A DNA stretch of 38,853 bases from contig JABZHR010000009.1 of the NCBI GenBank assembly GCA_015258715.1, positions 1 to 38,853 of the forward strand, written 5' to 3'. The position numbers were made by a program, and so were the translations under genes. The first letter of the stretch is position 1; each line of letters starts with the position of its first letter. The DNA comes from Atopobium sp. GTDB taxonomy: Bacteria; Actinomycetota; Coriobacteriia; Coriobacteriales; Atopobiaceae. The notes under the pieces were generated by a model that saw only the letters and a program-made list of their open reading frames with translations, searched no databases and was not told where the DNA came from. Shown here piece by piece: positions 29,948 to 38,853 of the stretch.

Positions 29948-32900
29948 ATGGAAAGAAAAAACAAGAACTTTGCAAGCAAAGGGGCAAAGACAGCTATGTC
30001 TTTGGTACTCGCGCTCTCTTTGGTCCCTTCTTCAGCGTTAGCAGAAATTGCTAGCACTCAAGAAGTAACTCAGACGCAAGAAGTTGCAGCAACTCAAACA
30101 AGTGATGCAACTGCCTCAACTTCGGAGGCAACTGCAGAGAGCTCTACTGAGGCTACCACTACCGCAGAGTCTACTTCCAACCAGCAGACTTCTGAGCAGA
30201 CTACTGCTCCTGCAGATAGATCTTCTCGCCGTGTGACAAGAAGCCTTTCTTACATCTCAACTGAGCTCTGGGTAGACGGAACCAACGGTAGCGATACTAA
30301 CGAGGGCTCCAGCTCCGATCCTGTTAAATCTCTCGAGAAAGCACTGGAGCTGTGGGGAGAAACTTCTTCAATCTACACCATTCATCTTAAAGGCAACCTC
30401 AATCTGACCTCTACGGTTACCATTCCTTCTGGTCTTACACTCAAGATTGAATCTGAGGGCGCAACGCTTACTGGCACTGGAAACAGCATTGACGGTCTGG
30501 TTCTATCACCTGGCTCAACGCTGACCGGCACGGGCACCCTTACCATGTCTGGCTTCAAGACAGCACTCACTGCACAAGATGGCTCAACCATCACCGATGG
30601 TACCTATGTCTTTAGAAACAATGCAGGCTCCAGCGGTACTCGTGGCATTTCTCTTGGTGGAGCCGTTAGCGGTAGCACTAACAAGAGCAGCGTTACCATC
30701 ACCGCAGACGATAAGAGCAATACAAACTTCTTTGAGTCTGGCGTCACCTTTGAAAACGCTACTATCAAAGTAACTTCACAGGCTCGTACCTGGAATGACG
30801 CTCGCAACCTCAACCTTAGGAACACAGACCTTACCGTTGAAGGCTTTGGTCAGACTTTCTACGTCAACCAGCTCAACATGAATGATTCCACCCTTACCAT
30901 TAACCCATCTTTCTGGGGCCAGACGGGCATGACCATCCAGGGAACTTCCAATATTGTTAACTCCACCATTAATGCTAATGCTGGTTCAACTTCTGGTATT
31001 TCTGTTGGTGTAGCTGGTGGAACAGTAAACGTTACTAACTCAACCCTTAACTTCACTAACGGTGGAACTGGCGGCCTTAACGTCAACACTGGTGACGTCA
31101 TCATTAACAACTCCACGATTAAGGGAGACGGTCGTAACTCTGGTGCCCTCTTTGGAGCCCAGACTAACGGCTCCATCCAATTCACCGGAAACAGCCTGGT
31201 AGAAACCCCTGCTACCAAGAACTCCGATAACGGCGCTGGCCAGACTCGTCAGAACTACAACGTTGTTGGCGGCTCTTACCTGCTCAAATACGCACCAAGC
31301 TACAACAGTGGCTTTGGTAGCACTATCCCTACAAACGGTGCAGCTAACGGCAATGAGGTTCTCTCGCTCTTTACCCTTGCTGACCCATCAACTAACTCTC
31401 TGAGCCTCATTAATGCTAACGGAGCAACCTATACCTACCCAGTTGCTAACGCTTCAAGCGATGGTCAGAAGCACGTTTGGGCACCTGCTGCAACCGTTAC
31501 CTTTGACCTCAACACCCCAGGCGTTACCGGCGTCAACCCAACATTTGCTGACGGCACTACTGCTAACAAGACTGCTCTTGCTATGCGCGGCAACTCTCTT
31601 GCAACCGCTTCTTCTGTAGCAGAGGGCTCCACTACCCTACCTGCAGATCCTTACGCAAGTGGTCAGGAGTTTGACGGCTGGTACTACACCGACGCTGCTG
31701 GTACCGAGCACCAGTTCACCACTGATACCCAGGTCACCTCTGACATGACAGTCTATCCACATTGGAAGGCCAACACTGCTTGGCTCTATGTCAGGTATCA
31801 CAACGGCAACGGCGTTACCGTTATTGAACGCGTTGCTACAAACGCTGGTCGCACCGTTAACGTTCTTTCTAACACTGACGTTAACAATCGCGACAGCAAC
31901 TTCAACATTGCAGGTAAAACCTTCAAGCGCTGGACCACTCAGGCAAACGGTGCTGGTGATGAGGTAGCGGCTAATTCCAACCTGGCTGTTCCTGCGGGCA
32001 CCGATACCGTTGATTTGTACGCAGACTGGGAAGAGCAGCACCTTACCGTGTCCTTCTCGGCAAATGGTGGCACTTTCTCTGCAAACAGCGTCTTTAAGCA
32101 GAATCCAAACGTCTTTGACATCACCACCGATGCAAACGGCGGAGAAGTTGCAACTATCAAGACTCACCCAACTGTTGCTGAGCAGACCAACGTCAATGCG
32201 CTGCTTCAGAACCTCAGTGGCAACACCCTTAGCGCTACAACTGCTGGAATTGCAAGTCCTACCAGCTCTAACACCAATACTGCCTACACAAATATTGCAA
32301 CTTTTGAGAACCACATTCTGGACAACGCGGATGATCCAATGACCTTCTTTGGCATTGTTATTGGTCACAACTACCACTACTGGTTCACTGACGCTGCAGG
32401 TAACTCCCCTGCAACCATCAACGGTGGAGCAACGCTTACCAACGATGTCACCTATTACCTCAAGTGGAAGGAAGATCCTTCCATCCAGAGAGTAGAGCTT
32501 ACTAGCGATTTTCCTGCTGATATGTGGAGTGACTCTCAGAGCAACACCACTCAGATCAAGGAAGTTTCTAACGATAAGAGCTTCAGTCTTACAGGCGCTA
32601 TTGACGCTACTTCCGTCATTAATCAGATGAGCGCTTTTGAGAATGGCATTGCTGGCGGCCTCGACGACCTAACCAAGATTACGCTTTCTGGCACAACTTC
32701 TACCTTTACTGCAAAGCTCACGCTTCCTGCTGGCGTTGTTGTCCCAGCTAATCCAACAGTAACTACCTCTGGCCTTGGTGATCTCTTTGAGGTTACAAAC
32801 GTTTCTGTAAACGGTCAGGAAGTTACCGTTACCCTGAAGCTCAAGGGCACTTACACCAACTACAAGCAGCTCAAAGACGCTGTCGAGACAGTTGGCAAAG

Positions 32901-33976
32901 ACGATGCAGCTACCGCAGAAATTGCAAGACCTCTTACCGTAACTGTTGATGGTCTCACACTTGACCCAACTCAGGTTACCAATGGTCAGGAGCTCACCGC
33001 TACAGGTACTCTTACTGGCACCTTTGAGTCTTTTGCAAAGAACACCGTCACCAACGTCACCAAGAAGTTCGAACTTTCTTGGAACGGCGTTCAGATTGCT
33101 GCAAGCAGAGACCCTCGTGGTACCGGCATTCAGCAGACTCTGATTGTGAACAACCCAATTGAAATGAACCTTCCTGCTGATATGCTTGCTGACGAGAATA
33201 CCGAGCATGACCAGGTCATCACTATGAAGGCAGGTTCTACCTTTAACCTCACTGGTTCAATTCTTGCTTCCTCTATCCAGGAGCAGATGAACAACATTGA
33301 GCGTGCCTACCCTAATACCAACCATGACACTATTACGCTGAGCAACCTGAAGTTCAAGTTCACAGCAACTCTGACCGTTCCTGAGGGAATGACGCTTCCA
33401 AGCAACCTTGATGCCAACACCATCCAGGCTTCTAACTTTGGTAGCGGCTTTAAGGTCAGCGATGTTCAGGTCAACGGTCGTACGGTTACCGTCACCTTTG
33501 AGCTCAGCGATCCTTCCTCCATTAGAACGTACTCTGACCTCGAGCGCATTGTTGATGAGGCAAGTGCAAACGATGGCTGGATGAAGCTCACCATTCCTGG
33601 CGTCACCATTGACTCCAATGTTGCTGCAGGCACCCAGCTCACCGCTGTCGGCACCGTTACCGGCTCCTTCAGCGCTATTGCTGATTCCGCAGCTGGCAAC
33701 CGCAAGGTCTTCTCGTTTACCTGGAATGGTGTCCAGTGGCCAGATGGTAAGGACGCTGTTGCAACTGATAACGACACAATCCAGTTAACCATTACAGTTG
33801 CAGAGGATGAGACTCCAGAGACTCCTTCTACTCCAACTAAGCCATCTAAGAAAAAGAAGCAGAAGACTCCATACACCGGAGATGCTTCTGCTGCAGCACC
33901 TCTTGCTGCACTTCTCGCTGGTATGACCGCTGTAATGACTTCACTTGGCATTACTAAGCGTCGTAAGAATAAGTAA
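29948..33976 (+). CDS. Large surface protein with beta-helix-like region, InlB-type repeats and TPYTG sorting signal
   Basis: A 1342-residue secreted wall protein. Residues 1-34 are a signal peptide (basic start, SLVLALSLVPSSALA). Residues 35-85 are Ser/Thr/Glu-rich. About 95-440 show Asn/Thr/Gly-rich repeating strands typical of a right-handed beta-helix (pectin-lyase fold), probably adhesive. About 515-840 contain three Listeria-Bacteroides (InlB B-type) repeats, clearest in EFDGWYYTDAAG followed by MTVYPHWKAN. About 845-1280 hold two related ~210-residue domains (ADMWSD/ADMLAD starts, ending in FELSWNGVQ and FSFTWNGVQ). The C-terminus has a Lys-rich hinge, TPYTGD, a hydrophobic segment and RRKNK. 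This is a sortase signal in which Leu of LPXTG is replaced by Thr. ATG 29948 follows AGGGG; an upstream TTG at 29933 lacks a site. Same operon as the next gene. Confidence 0.85.
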   Translation: MERKNKNFASKGAKTAMSLVLALSLVPSSALAEIASTQEVTQTQEVAATQTSDATASTSEATAESSTEATTTAESTSNQQTSEQTTAPADRSSRRVTRSLSYISTELWVDGTNGSDTNEGSSSDPVKSLEKALELWGETSSIYTIHLKGNLNLTSTVTIPSGLTLKIESEGATLTGTGNSIDGLVLSPGSTLTGTGTLTMSGFKTALTAQDGSTITDGTYVFRNNAGSSGTRGISLGGAVSGSTNKSSVTITADDKSNTNFFESGVTFENATIKVTSQARTWNDARNLNLRNTDLTVEGFGQTFYVNQLNMNDSTLTINPSFWGQTGMTIQGTSNIVNSTINANAGSTSGISVGVAGGTVNVTNSTLNFTNGGTGGLNVNTGDVIINNSTIKGDGRNSGALFGAQTNGSIQFTGNSLVETPATKNSDNGAGQTRQNYNVVGGSYLLKYAPSYNSGFGSTIPTNGAANGNEVLSLFTLADPSTNSLSLINANGATYTYPVANASSDGQKHVWAPAATVTFDLNTPGVTGVNPTFADGTTANKTALAMRGNSLATASSVAEGSTTLPADPYASGQEFDGWYYTDAAGTEHQFTTDTQVTSDMTVYPHWKANTAWLYVRYHNGNGVTVIERVATNAGRTVNVLSNTDVNNRDSNFNIAGKTFKRWTTQANGAGDEVAANSNLAVPAGTDTVDLYADWEEQHLTVSFSANGGTFSANSVFKQNPNVFDITTDANGGEVATIKTHPTVAEQTNVNALLQNLSGNTLSATTAGIASPTSSNTNTAYTNIATFENHILDNADDPMTFFGIVIGHNYHYWFTDAAGNSPATINGGATLTNDVTYYLKWKEDPSIQRVELTSDFPADMWSDSQSNTTQIKEVSNDKSFSLTGAIDATSVINQMSAFENGIAGGLDDLTKITLSGTTSTFTAKLTLPAGVVVPANPTVTTSGLGDLFEVTNVSVNGQEVTVTLKLKGTYTNYKQLKDAVETVGKDDAATAEIARPLTVTVDGLTLDPTQVTNGQELTATGTLTGTFESFAKNTVTNVTKKFELSWNGVQIAASRDPRGTGIQQTLIVNNPIEMNLPADMLADENTEHDQVITMKAGSTFNLTGSILASSIQEQMNNIERAYPNTNHDTITLSNLKFKFTATLTVPEGMTLPSNLDANTIQASNFGSGFKVSDVQVNGRTVTVTFELSDPSSIRTYSDLERIVDEASANDGWMKLTIPGVTIDSNVAAGTQLTAVGTVTGSFSAIADSAAGNRKVFSFTWNGVQWPDGKDAVATDNDTIQLTITVAEDETPETPSTPTKPSKKKKQKTPYTGDASAAAPLAALLAGMTAVMTSLGITKRRKNK

Positions 33977-34020
33977 GAAAGAAAGTGATTGGTTCTGTAT
34001 CGCTCTAGTTAGGATGTGCT

Positions 34021-37000
34021 ATGAAAAGTAAGGCAAGGATTGTAGCGGGATTGCTTTTAGCTGCCGTTGCATTCGTCGCAGCATTGCTGCCCAACCTTAG
34101 CGTGGCTTACGCAGAAGACACCACAGGTCTTCAAATCAATGCTCTGAGCATTGAAGATGCGTCGACTCACGCCCAAGTTGCTGACCTTCTTGCAGGTCAA
34201 ACTCCTGCTCTTAAGGCGGGAGTCACCTACGCCTTGAATGTTGGCTACACAATCCCTGCATCGTTGCAGTTCTCCCCAACGTACCTTAACGTGAGGTTTG
34301 GAGACGGACTCTATGTCACAGGTCTTCCAGGTGCAACGTTTACCGTTGGTGGCATCTCAAATACCAGTTTCTCTGACCTGGTGACCACACCTACGGGAAC
34401 GGGAACCCTTCCTTACGGCTATCCTGGCGCAAGTTCCGAGAAGAACCGCAGTGGTGATTTGGTCTACATGACCAATAACGGCCTTACCCAGGTTTCTTCC
34501 AGGGGAGAAATTCAGTTCAAGCTTGATGACGCTGTTGAGAACCAGAGCGCAAGTCAGGTTATCGCAAATGCAATTCGTGTTAGCTTGAGCACCGCTGCAA
34601 CACAAAACATTGATCCACATACCTCATCTGTTACTGCAGCTGATGCCATGACCTACGGTTTCTGGGCTGATCAGTCTACCGAAGTCCTCTCTAAGGGTGG
34701 CACCACCTCTACCCTGCAGGTTTCTACCACAGGCTCTAAGGTACTCACCGAGGCAAACAGCAAGACTACAGTTCAGGTTGTCTATCCAAGTGATATGGAG
34801 CTAGTTGGTGTCAACGAGACCAGCCTCTACAACACCCCAGGCACCATTGTTTCTACCACCGATGATGGCACTAACAAGACCGCAACAGTCGAGTGGAACG
34901 AGCCAGGCTCTTACGCAGGCACCCCAACCTTTAAGCCACAGATTAAGGTTCCTGCATCAAGCACCAGACCTAACAACTCAACCTTTAACGTCACCATCAA
35001 GAACCTCACTATGTCCGTTTGGAATGACACCCCAAACGTCAACCGTACCTCCGCAAACGCTTCTTCTACGCTTACGGTTACCGTAATTGACGGTCTTAAC
35101 CCAGAGCGTCTTACCACACATGCTCTTGTCGACACAGCTCCTAACTGGGCATACAAGAAAAACGATACCTACAACGTTCGTCTTGGCACCTATCTCATCA
35201 AGAACGAACTCTCCTCAGACACCGCTCCAAAGACGCTCGAGATGACCATCGATCAGAACCAGACCGCTATCATCCGTGGCGTCACCATCCCTTACAAGGC
35301 TGGTATGACCTATGGTCCAATCCACTGGACCGCATCAGACGGCACGAGCGGAACTGCTGACCCAAGCATTCTGCGTACCTCTGGTGTCTCCGCACTTATC
35401 ACCAACACTGCCCTTGGTCTTGATATCAATACCTCTATCACTTCCATCAAGGTTGACCTTGGTCCAATTCTTGGCGGATACGATGGCATTAGGCCAATGA
35501 GCGATCTTCTCGATACATGGAATCCGAACAACAAGCATGTCACTGACGAGTACTACGGCTGGAGCTACATCTCCAACGGCGTTTACGGCTCTTGGAAGAA
35601 GGGCACTAACGCCGACGTTGTCACTAACGTCAAGCTCTACGACACCGGTACCACTCCTGACGCAGGCGTTACGCTGACCGCTAAGTCCGGCGCGCCTAAG
35701 GTTCTTAACGGCGTTGGTAGCATCGATAAGACCCAGATTAACGGCGGCGAGACCTTCAAGATTTCTGGTCGCATTGACGACGCAAACTGGGACTGGAACC
35801 CTCTTCAAGAGCCAGTGCTCTACGTCATCATGCCTGAGGGCTTTACCTACAGTAACCTGACCGTTTCCAACGGCACGCTCAGCGCTCCAGAGTTTGTAGG
35901 AACGTACGATAAGGACGGCGTAGCTGTTAAGGTCTGGAAGTACACCATTGATGTTGGCGACGAGACTCGCGGCCAGTATCAGCCAGACTTTACCAGCAAG
36001 AACATGACTCTGAGCATGGATGTCCACACCACTGATCTTGCAGGCAAGGGCATCTATCACATCAATGACTTTGTTGGCATTACCACCAAAGACTTCAAGG
36101 AGATTGGTGCTCAAATTAAGTCTGAGCACTGGGACCGCAGCAACTGGAACACTTCCCAGTACACCAGCCTGTTTGGCAACAGCGTCAACTCTGGCGAGAC
36201 CATGGTTTCTCTCTCCGAGCGCCCTGGTATCAACATTGCACAGGCATCTGCTATTGCCGCTGCATCTACCCTTTCTGTAAAGGACGTTATCTCTGGAACC
36301 GTAACTGATTACACGTACGACTCCGCTAATCCAGGTGCAACTACCCCTGTTATGCAGCGCGGAGACACCGCAACTGTTCACATTGCTGTCCGCAATAACA
36401 CCGGTAACACTGCAAATACCACGCAGCTCTTTGTTCCTTTGCTCTCCAAGTCTGCAGACCGCGGTGCTGGCATCAATCCAGAAGGTGCAACTCAGCTTCC
36501 TCTTACACTTGAAGGCGTAAGTTCTTCTTCCAACTTCTCTTACCAGTACATCAAGCTGAACCCTGGTGTTACCTACACTGCAAACCATGCTCCACAGCCT
36601 GGCGACTACACCGTAGTCACCAATCCTGCTGAGGCCGACATGGTGCTGTTTACTTCAACGCACGCACTTGCTGCAAATAGCGGCGGCTTTGTTGACGTTA
36701 CGTATAAGGTTGCCGACAACGTTGATGCTTCCTACGACGGTAATCGCAGCGTATTCAGCAGCGTTCTTGACTACGACATTGCTGGTAACCACTCCACTCG
36801 TACCCTCTCCACTCACGCTCTGAGCTATGCAGGCGTTGACCTCAAGATCAATAAGGTCTGGGACGATAACAACAATGCAGCTGGTAAGCGTCCATCCACA
36901 GCTGATTTTGGTGCTAACAATCTGGTTCTCTCTAACGATAAGAACCTTGATACCAGCACCATTGCGCCTGAGGTTACCGATAATGGCAATAACACCTACA

Positions 37001-38454
37001 CCATTGTCTACAAGGGTCTTCGTAAGTACGTAGACAATACTGCTGCTGATACTGTTTCGTACACCATCACCGAGAACGTTCCTAATTCCTACGTTTCAAC
37101 TAGAAGTAGTATTTCTCGCGTTGAGCAATACACCACCACTCAGTCGCTGGTAAATGTCTACAATGTCAGGCCTACCATTGTGACGCCATCCGTTACCAAG
37201 ATTGTCGAAGGCGATTACCCAGTTGTTCCTATACCTGGAGGGCCTTCACCTGCGTCTCTGGTTAATTCTTACCTGAGCTCAAGTAACGTTAGCGCAGCAG
37301 GCGCCACAAGCACTGCAAGCGCAACAAACGCCGACGACACTGCAAGCGGCAGCTTTGCCGAGAGCCTAATCAATAACTTCCTGGCAAACGGCTCTGAAGA
37401 TGAGGGCGACGCTCCTAACGTCTTTATCTTTGAGATGACACGCCTTGATCCATCCAGCCCCATGCCTGAGGGATCTACCGGCAATACCGCTCGTACACGC
37501 AGGCTTCTCGGTGGTGACGCCGTATTCCGCAACATTACGTTCACTCAGCCTGGCACCTACGTGTACACCATCAAAGAGGTTACCGGCACCCAGAACATCC
37601 AGTACGATCAGAGCGTCTACACCGTTACCTATAATGTTGCCGACGACGGTACTGGCCAGCTTGAGGCAACACGTACTATGACCAAGACTGACGAGGACGG
37701 AAACGTTACTACCGTTGACCTTGGCGAGTATAACGATGCAGTTGGCGCAGTATTCACCAACGTCTATCCTGAACCGCTTCCTGCAAGGGACTATCCAGTT
37801 GTCCAGAAGGTTGTTACTGGTAACGCACCAGATGCTCCAACCGACTATCCATCAGTTCTCCCTGATGACAACGGCGGCAACCCACGCACTGCAACAACTC
37901 AGGATGTCTTCAAGTTCACGCTCACCCGCAACGATCCTTCCTACCCAATGCCAAACAACGCAACAACAGATAGCGTTGAGACTTCTGTTGCAGTTTCTGG
38001 CGATAATAACTTCGGTGAGCTAGTCTTTTCTCAGCCTGGCACCTATGTTTACACCATCAAAGAGGTTACCGGCACTAACCAGAGGGTTACTTACGACAAG
38101 TCCGTCTACACCCTCACCTACACCGTCTTTAAGAATGATGATGGTGAGCTTGATTTCACCTACCACATTACTAAGACCGCTGAAGATGGAACCGTAACAG
38201 AGATTGATCAGTGCGAGTGCAGAAGCACGCCTCCTCTGGTATTCACAAACGACTATCCAGAGCCTGAGCCTCAGCCAACACCAGATCCTGAGCCAACTCC
38301 TAGCCCTGATCCACACAAGCCTTCTAAGACTAAGAAGAAGCGCGTTCTGCCAGACACCGGCGATGTCGCTGAGCTTGTAATTGCTTCTGTTGGCATGGTT
38401 GCTTCTGGCATCACTGCTCTCGGCTTTGCACTAAGGGCTCGCAAGCAGAAGTAA
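34021..38454 (+). CDS. Giant LPXTG surface protein with Cna-B and two pilin isopeptide (FctA/Spy0128-like) domains
   Basis: A 1477-residue wall-anchored adhesin or pilin-like protein. Signal peptide is about 1-31 (ending SVAYA). Residues 32-930 are several beta-rich domains of unknown family, probably the binding head. Residues about 938-1045 are a Cna-B domain (DLKINKVWDDNNNAAGKRP to VYNV). Two pilin isopeptide domains follow: about 1053-1244 (VTKIVEGDY, YVYTIKEVTG, FTNVYP) and 1257-1406 (VQKVVTGN, YVYTIKEVTG, FTNDYP). The Lys and Asn can form an intramolecular isopeptide bond, with Glu of TIKEVTG as catalyst. The first has a ~55-residue Ser/Ala/Asp-rich insertion, and the second carries an uncommon CEC. 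A Pro/Glu stalk, LPDTG near 1443, a hydrophobic helix and RARKQK end it. It follows the preceding surface gene by 44 bases with AGGA as ribosome site. Confidence 0.88.
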   Translation: MKSKARIVAGLLLAAVAFVAALLPNLSVAYAEDTTGLQINALSIEDASTHAQVADLLAGQTPALKAGVTYALNVGYTIPASLQFSPTYLNVRFGDGLYVTGLPGATFTVGGISNTSFSDLVTTPTGTGTLPYGYPGASSEKNRSGDLVYMTNNGLTQVSSRGEIQFKLDDAVENQSASQVIANAIRVSLSTAATQNIDPHTSSVTAADAMTYGFWADQSTEVLSKGGTTSTLQVSTTGSKVLTEANSKTTVQVVYPSDMELVGVNETSLYNTPGTIVSTTDDGTNKTATVEWNEPGSYAGTPTFKPQIKVPASSTRPNNSTFNVTIKNLTMSVWNDTPNVNRTSANASSTLTVTVIDGLNPERLTTHALVDTAPNWAYKKNDTYNVRLGTYLIKNELSSDTAPKTLEMTIDQNQTAIIRGVTIPYKAGMTYGPIHWTASDGTSGTADPSILRTSGVSALITNTALGLDINTSITSIKVDLGPILGGYDGIRPMSDLLDTWNPNNKHVTDEYYGWSYISNGVYGSWKKGTNADVVTNVKLYDTGTTPDAGVTLTAKSGAPKVLNGVGSIDKTQINGGETFKISGRIDDANWDWNPLQEPVLYVIMPEGFTYSNLTVSNGTLSAPEFVGTYDKDGVAVKVWKYTIDVGDETRGQYQPDFTSKNMTLSMDVHTTDLAGKGIYHINDFVGITTKDFKEIGAQIKSEHWDRSNWNTSQYTSLFGNSVNSGETMVSLSERPGINIAQASAIAAASTLSVKDVISGTVTDYTYDSANPGATTPVMQRGDTATVHIAVRNNTGNTANTTQLFVPLLSKSADRGAGINPEGATQLPLTLEGVSSSSNFSYQYIKLNPGVTYTANHAPQPGDYTVVTNPAEADMVLFTSTHALAANSGGFVDVTYKVADNVDASYDGNRSVFSSVLDYDIAGNHSTRTLSTHALSYAGVDLKINKVWDDNNNAAGKRPSTADFGANNLVLSNDKNLDTSTIAPEVTDNGNNTYTIVYKGLRKYVDNTAADTVSYTITENVPNSYVSTRSSISRVEQYTTTQSLVNVYNVRPTIVTPSVTKIVEGDYPVVPIPGGPSPASLVNSYLSSSNVSAAGATSTASATNADDTASGSFAESLINNFLANGSEDEGDAPNVFIFEMTRLDPSSPMPEGSTGNTARTRRLLGGDAVFRNITFTQPGTYVYTIKEVTGTQNIQYDQSVYTVTYNVADDGTGQLEATRTMTKTDEDGNVTTVDLGEYNDAVGAVFTNVYPEPLPARDYPVVQKVVTGNAPDAPTDYPSVLPDDNGGNPRTATTQDVFKFTLTRNDPSYPMPNNATTDSVETSVAVSGDNNFGELVFSQPGTYVYTIKEVTGTNQRVTYDKSVYTLTYTVFKNDDGELDFTYHITKTAEDGTVTEIDQCECRSTPPLVFTNDYPEPEPQPTPDPEPTPSPDPHKPSKTKKKRVLPDTGDVAELVIASVGMVASGITALGFALRARKQK

Positions 38455-38763
38455 GATCCAACTACTAGAGCGATCTTCTCGCCTCTAAGGTTTTATCGTT
38501 TTACGAAATAACCCCGGACTTTCCCGGGGTTATTTTTTGTGCAAATTTTTATGCAAATTCATCTTTGAGATTTATCCATTAACGAAAAATATACGACCTT
38601 TTACAGAAATGCTTTCATCTCTCGCCTGCATCGAAATCACAATTTCTAATAATTACTGAAGAAATCTATGTCGTTCTATTCTTCTGTCCATTCTGTTGTA
38701 CAGGAGGCCCATTCTAGCTGGAAATACTAATCATATAGATTTCTCTTACAGAAAGGACTTCTT
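38455..38763. other. Intergenic region before the right-edge gene
   Basis: These 309 bases hold the surface-operon terminator (38507-38538) and then an AT-rich stretch that should contain the promoter of the gene starting at 38764. No clear promoter pair or structured RNA was found. Confidence 0.5.
38507..38538 (+). terminator. Terminator of the surface-protein operon
   Basis: AATAACCCCGG (38507-38517) pairs perfectly with CCGGGGTTATT (38524-38534), followed by a T-run to 38538. It lies 52 bases after the stop codon. Confidence 0.95.
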
Positions 38764-38853
38764 ATGAAGCCTACCATTGATTTAGATGCGGCTCGTAACA
38801 AATTAGTTGGCGGCAAGGATCAGCTTCTTAAGAAAATTGATGAAGCACATATT
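38764..38853 (+). CDS. N-terminal fragment of an unidentified protein
   Basis: ATG 38764 follows AGAAAGGA and the frame stays open for 30 codons to the window edge. The peptide is MKPTIDLDAARNKLVGG, then KDQLLKKIDEAHI. It is charged and probably helical, without a signal peptide. The fragment is too short to assign a family. Confidence 0.6.
   Translation, partial: MKPTIDLDAARNKLVGGKDQLLKKIDEAHI

Noticed and set aside
31637..36588. Long leftward frames opposite the surface-protein genes
   Set aside because: They are antisense shadows of codon-biased repeats, without ribosome sites or recognisable domains.
1..38853. tRNA or rRNA genes
   Set aside because: The intergenic regions were read on both strands; no cloverleaf with a TTCGA-type arm or ribosomal RNA sequence was found.

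Overview
The window looks like chromosomal DNA of a low-to-mid GC actinobacterium of the class Coriobacteriia, most likely the Lancefieldella/Atopobium group. This is inference from protein character (Coriobacteriia-like TrmB, YfbR, the CydDC-like pair, LPXTG surface proteins with pilin isopeptide domains), about 45-47% GC by eye, strong AGGAGG ribosome sites and several TTG starts. No search was run. No tRNA, rRNA, CRISPR array, phage or intact transposase gene was seen.

Layout. 1-1998: the 5' end of a leftward amidohydrolase gene behind a hairpin-rich leader, then yfbR and trmB with a strong terminator. 2020-7369: a leftward Zn/Cd/Pb-type P1B ATPase with an ArsR/SmtB-like palindrome, a membrane-anchored glycerophosphodiester phosphodiesterase, and a rightward protein of unknown function. 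7546-11725: a two-gene leftward unit in which a YidC/Oxa1-type insertase is fused to a CDP-glycerol glycerophosphotransferase-like domain, followed by a sulfatase-fold (LtaS-like) membrane enzyme. A heptanucleotide array lies just upstream. 12201-15285: an AraC regulator, convergent with a short-chain dehydrogenase/2-keto-3-deoxygluconate permease operon. Three copies of a 23-bp repeat lie between them. 15592-18586: a Mn/Fe-type ABC importer operon behind a promoter that overlaps a DtxR-like operator, ending in a 46-residue membrane peptide gene and a terminator. 18585-20458: a small membrane protein, an MFS transporter and another small membrane protein in one leftward operon. 20552-21013: a 462-bp transposase-less element with IS3/IS150-like hairpin ends and a 3-bp target duplication. 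21106-25720: a Pr6Pr-like membrane protein and an overlapping operon of CydD-like, CydC-like and YgbA-like genes. 25866-29412: a WYL regulator with a GNAT acetyltransferase, a MetE-C/YxjG-type methyltransferase and an HD phosphohydrolase. 29948-38454: two very large sortase-anchored surface proteins in tandem. A partial gene starts at 38764.

Two signals stand out. First, the 12-mer GGCGAGAAACCC occurs eight times exactly (about 0.005 expected by chance), four on each strand. It appears as an inverted pair forming a terminator, inside a terminator loop, at a promoter start site, and three times in genes, always read as Gly-Glu-Lys-Pro. This resembles the behaviour of DNA-uptake sequences, which to my knowledge are described only in Gram-negative bacteria. 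Second, the YidC-glycerophosphotransferase fusion, coupled to a sulfatase-fold enzyme, looks like an unusual envelope-polymer module whose synthesis and membrane insertion or anchoring share one polypeptide.
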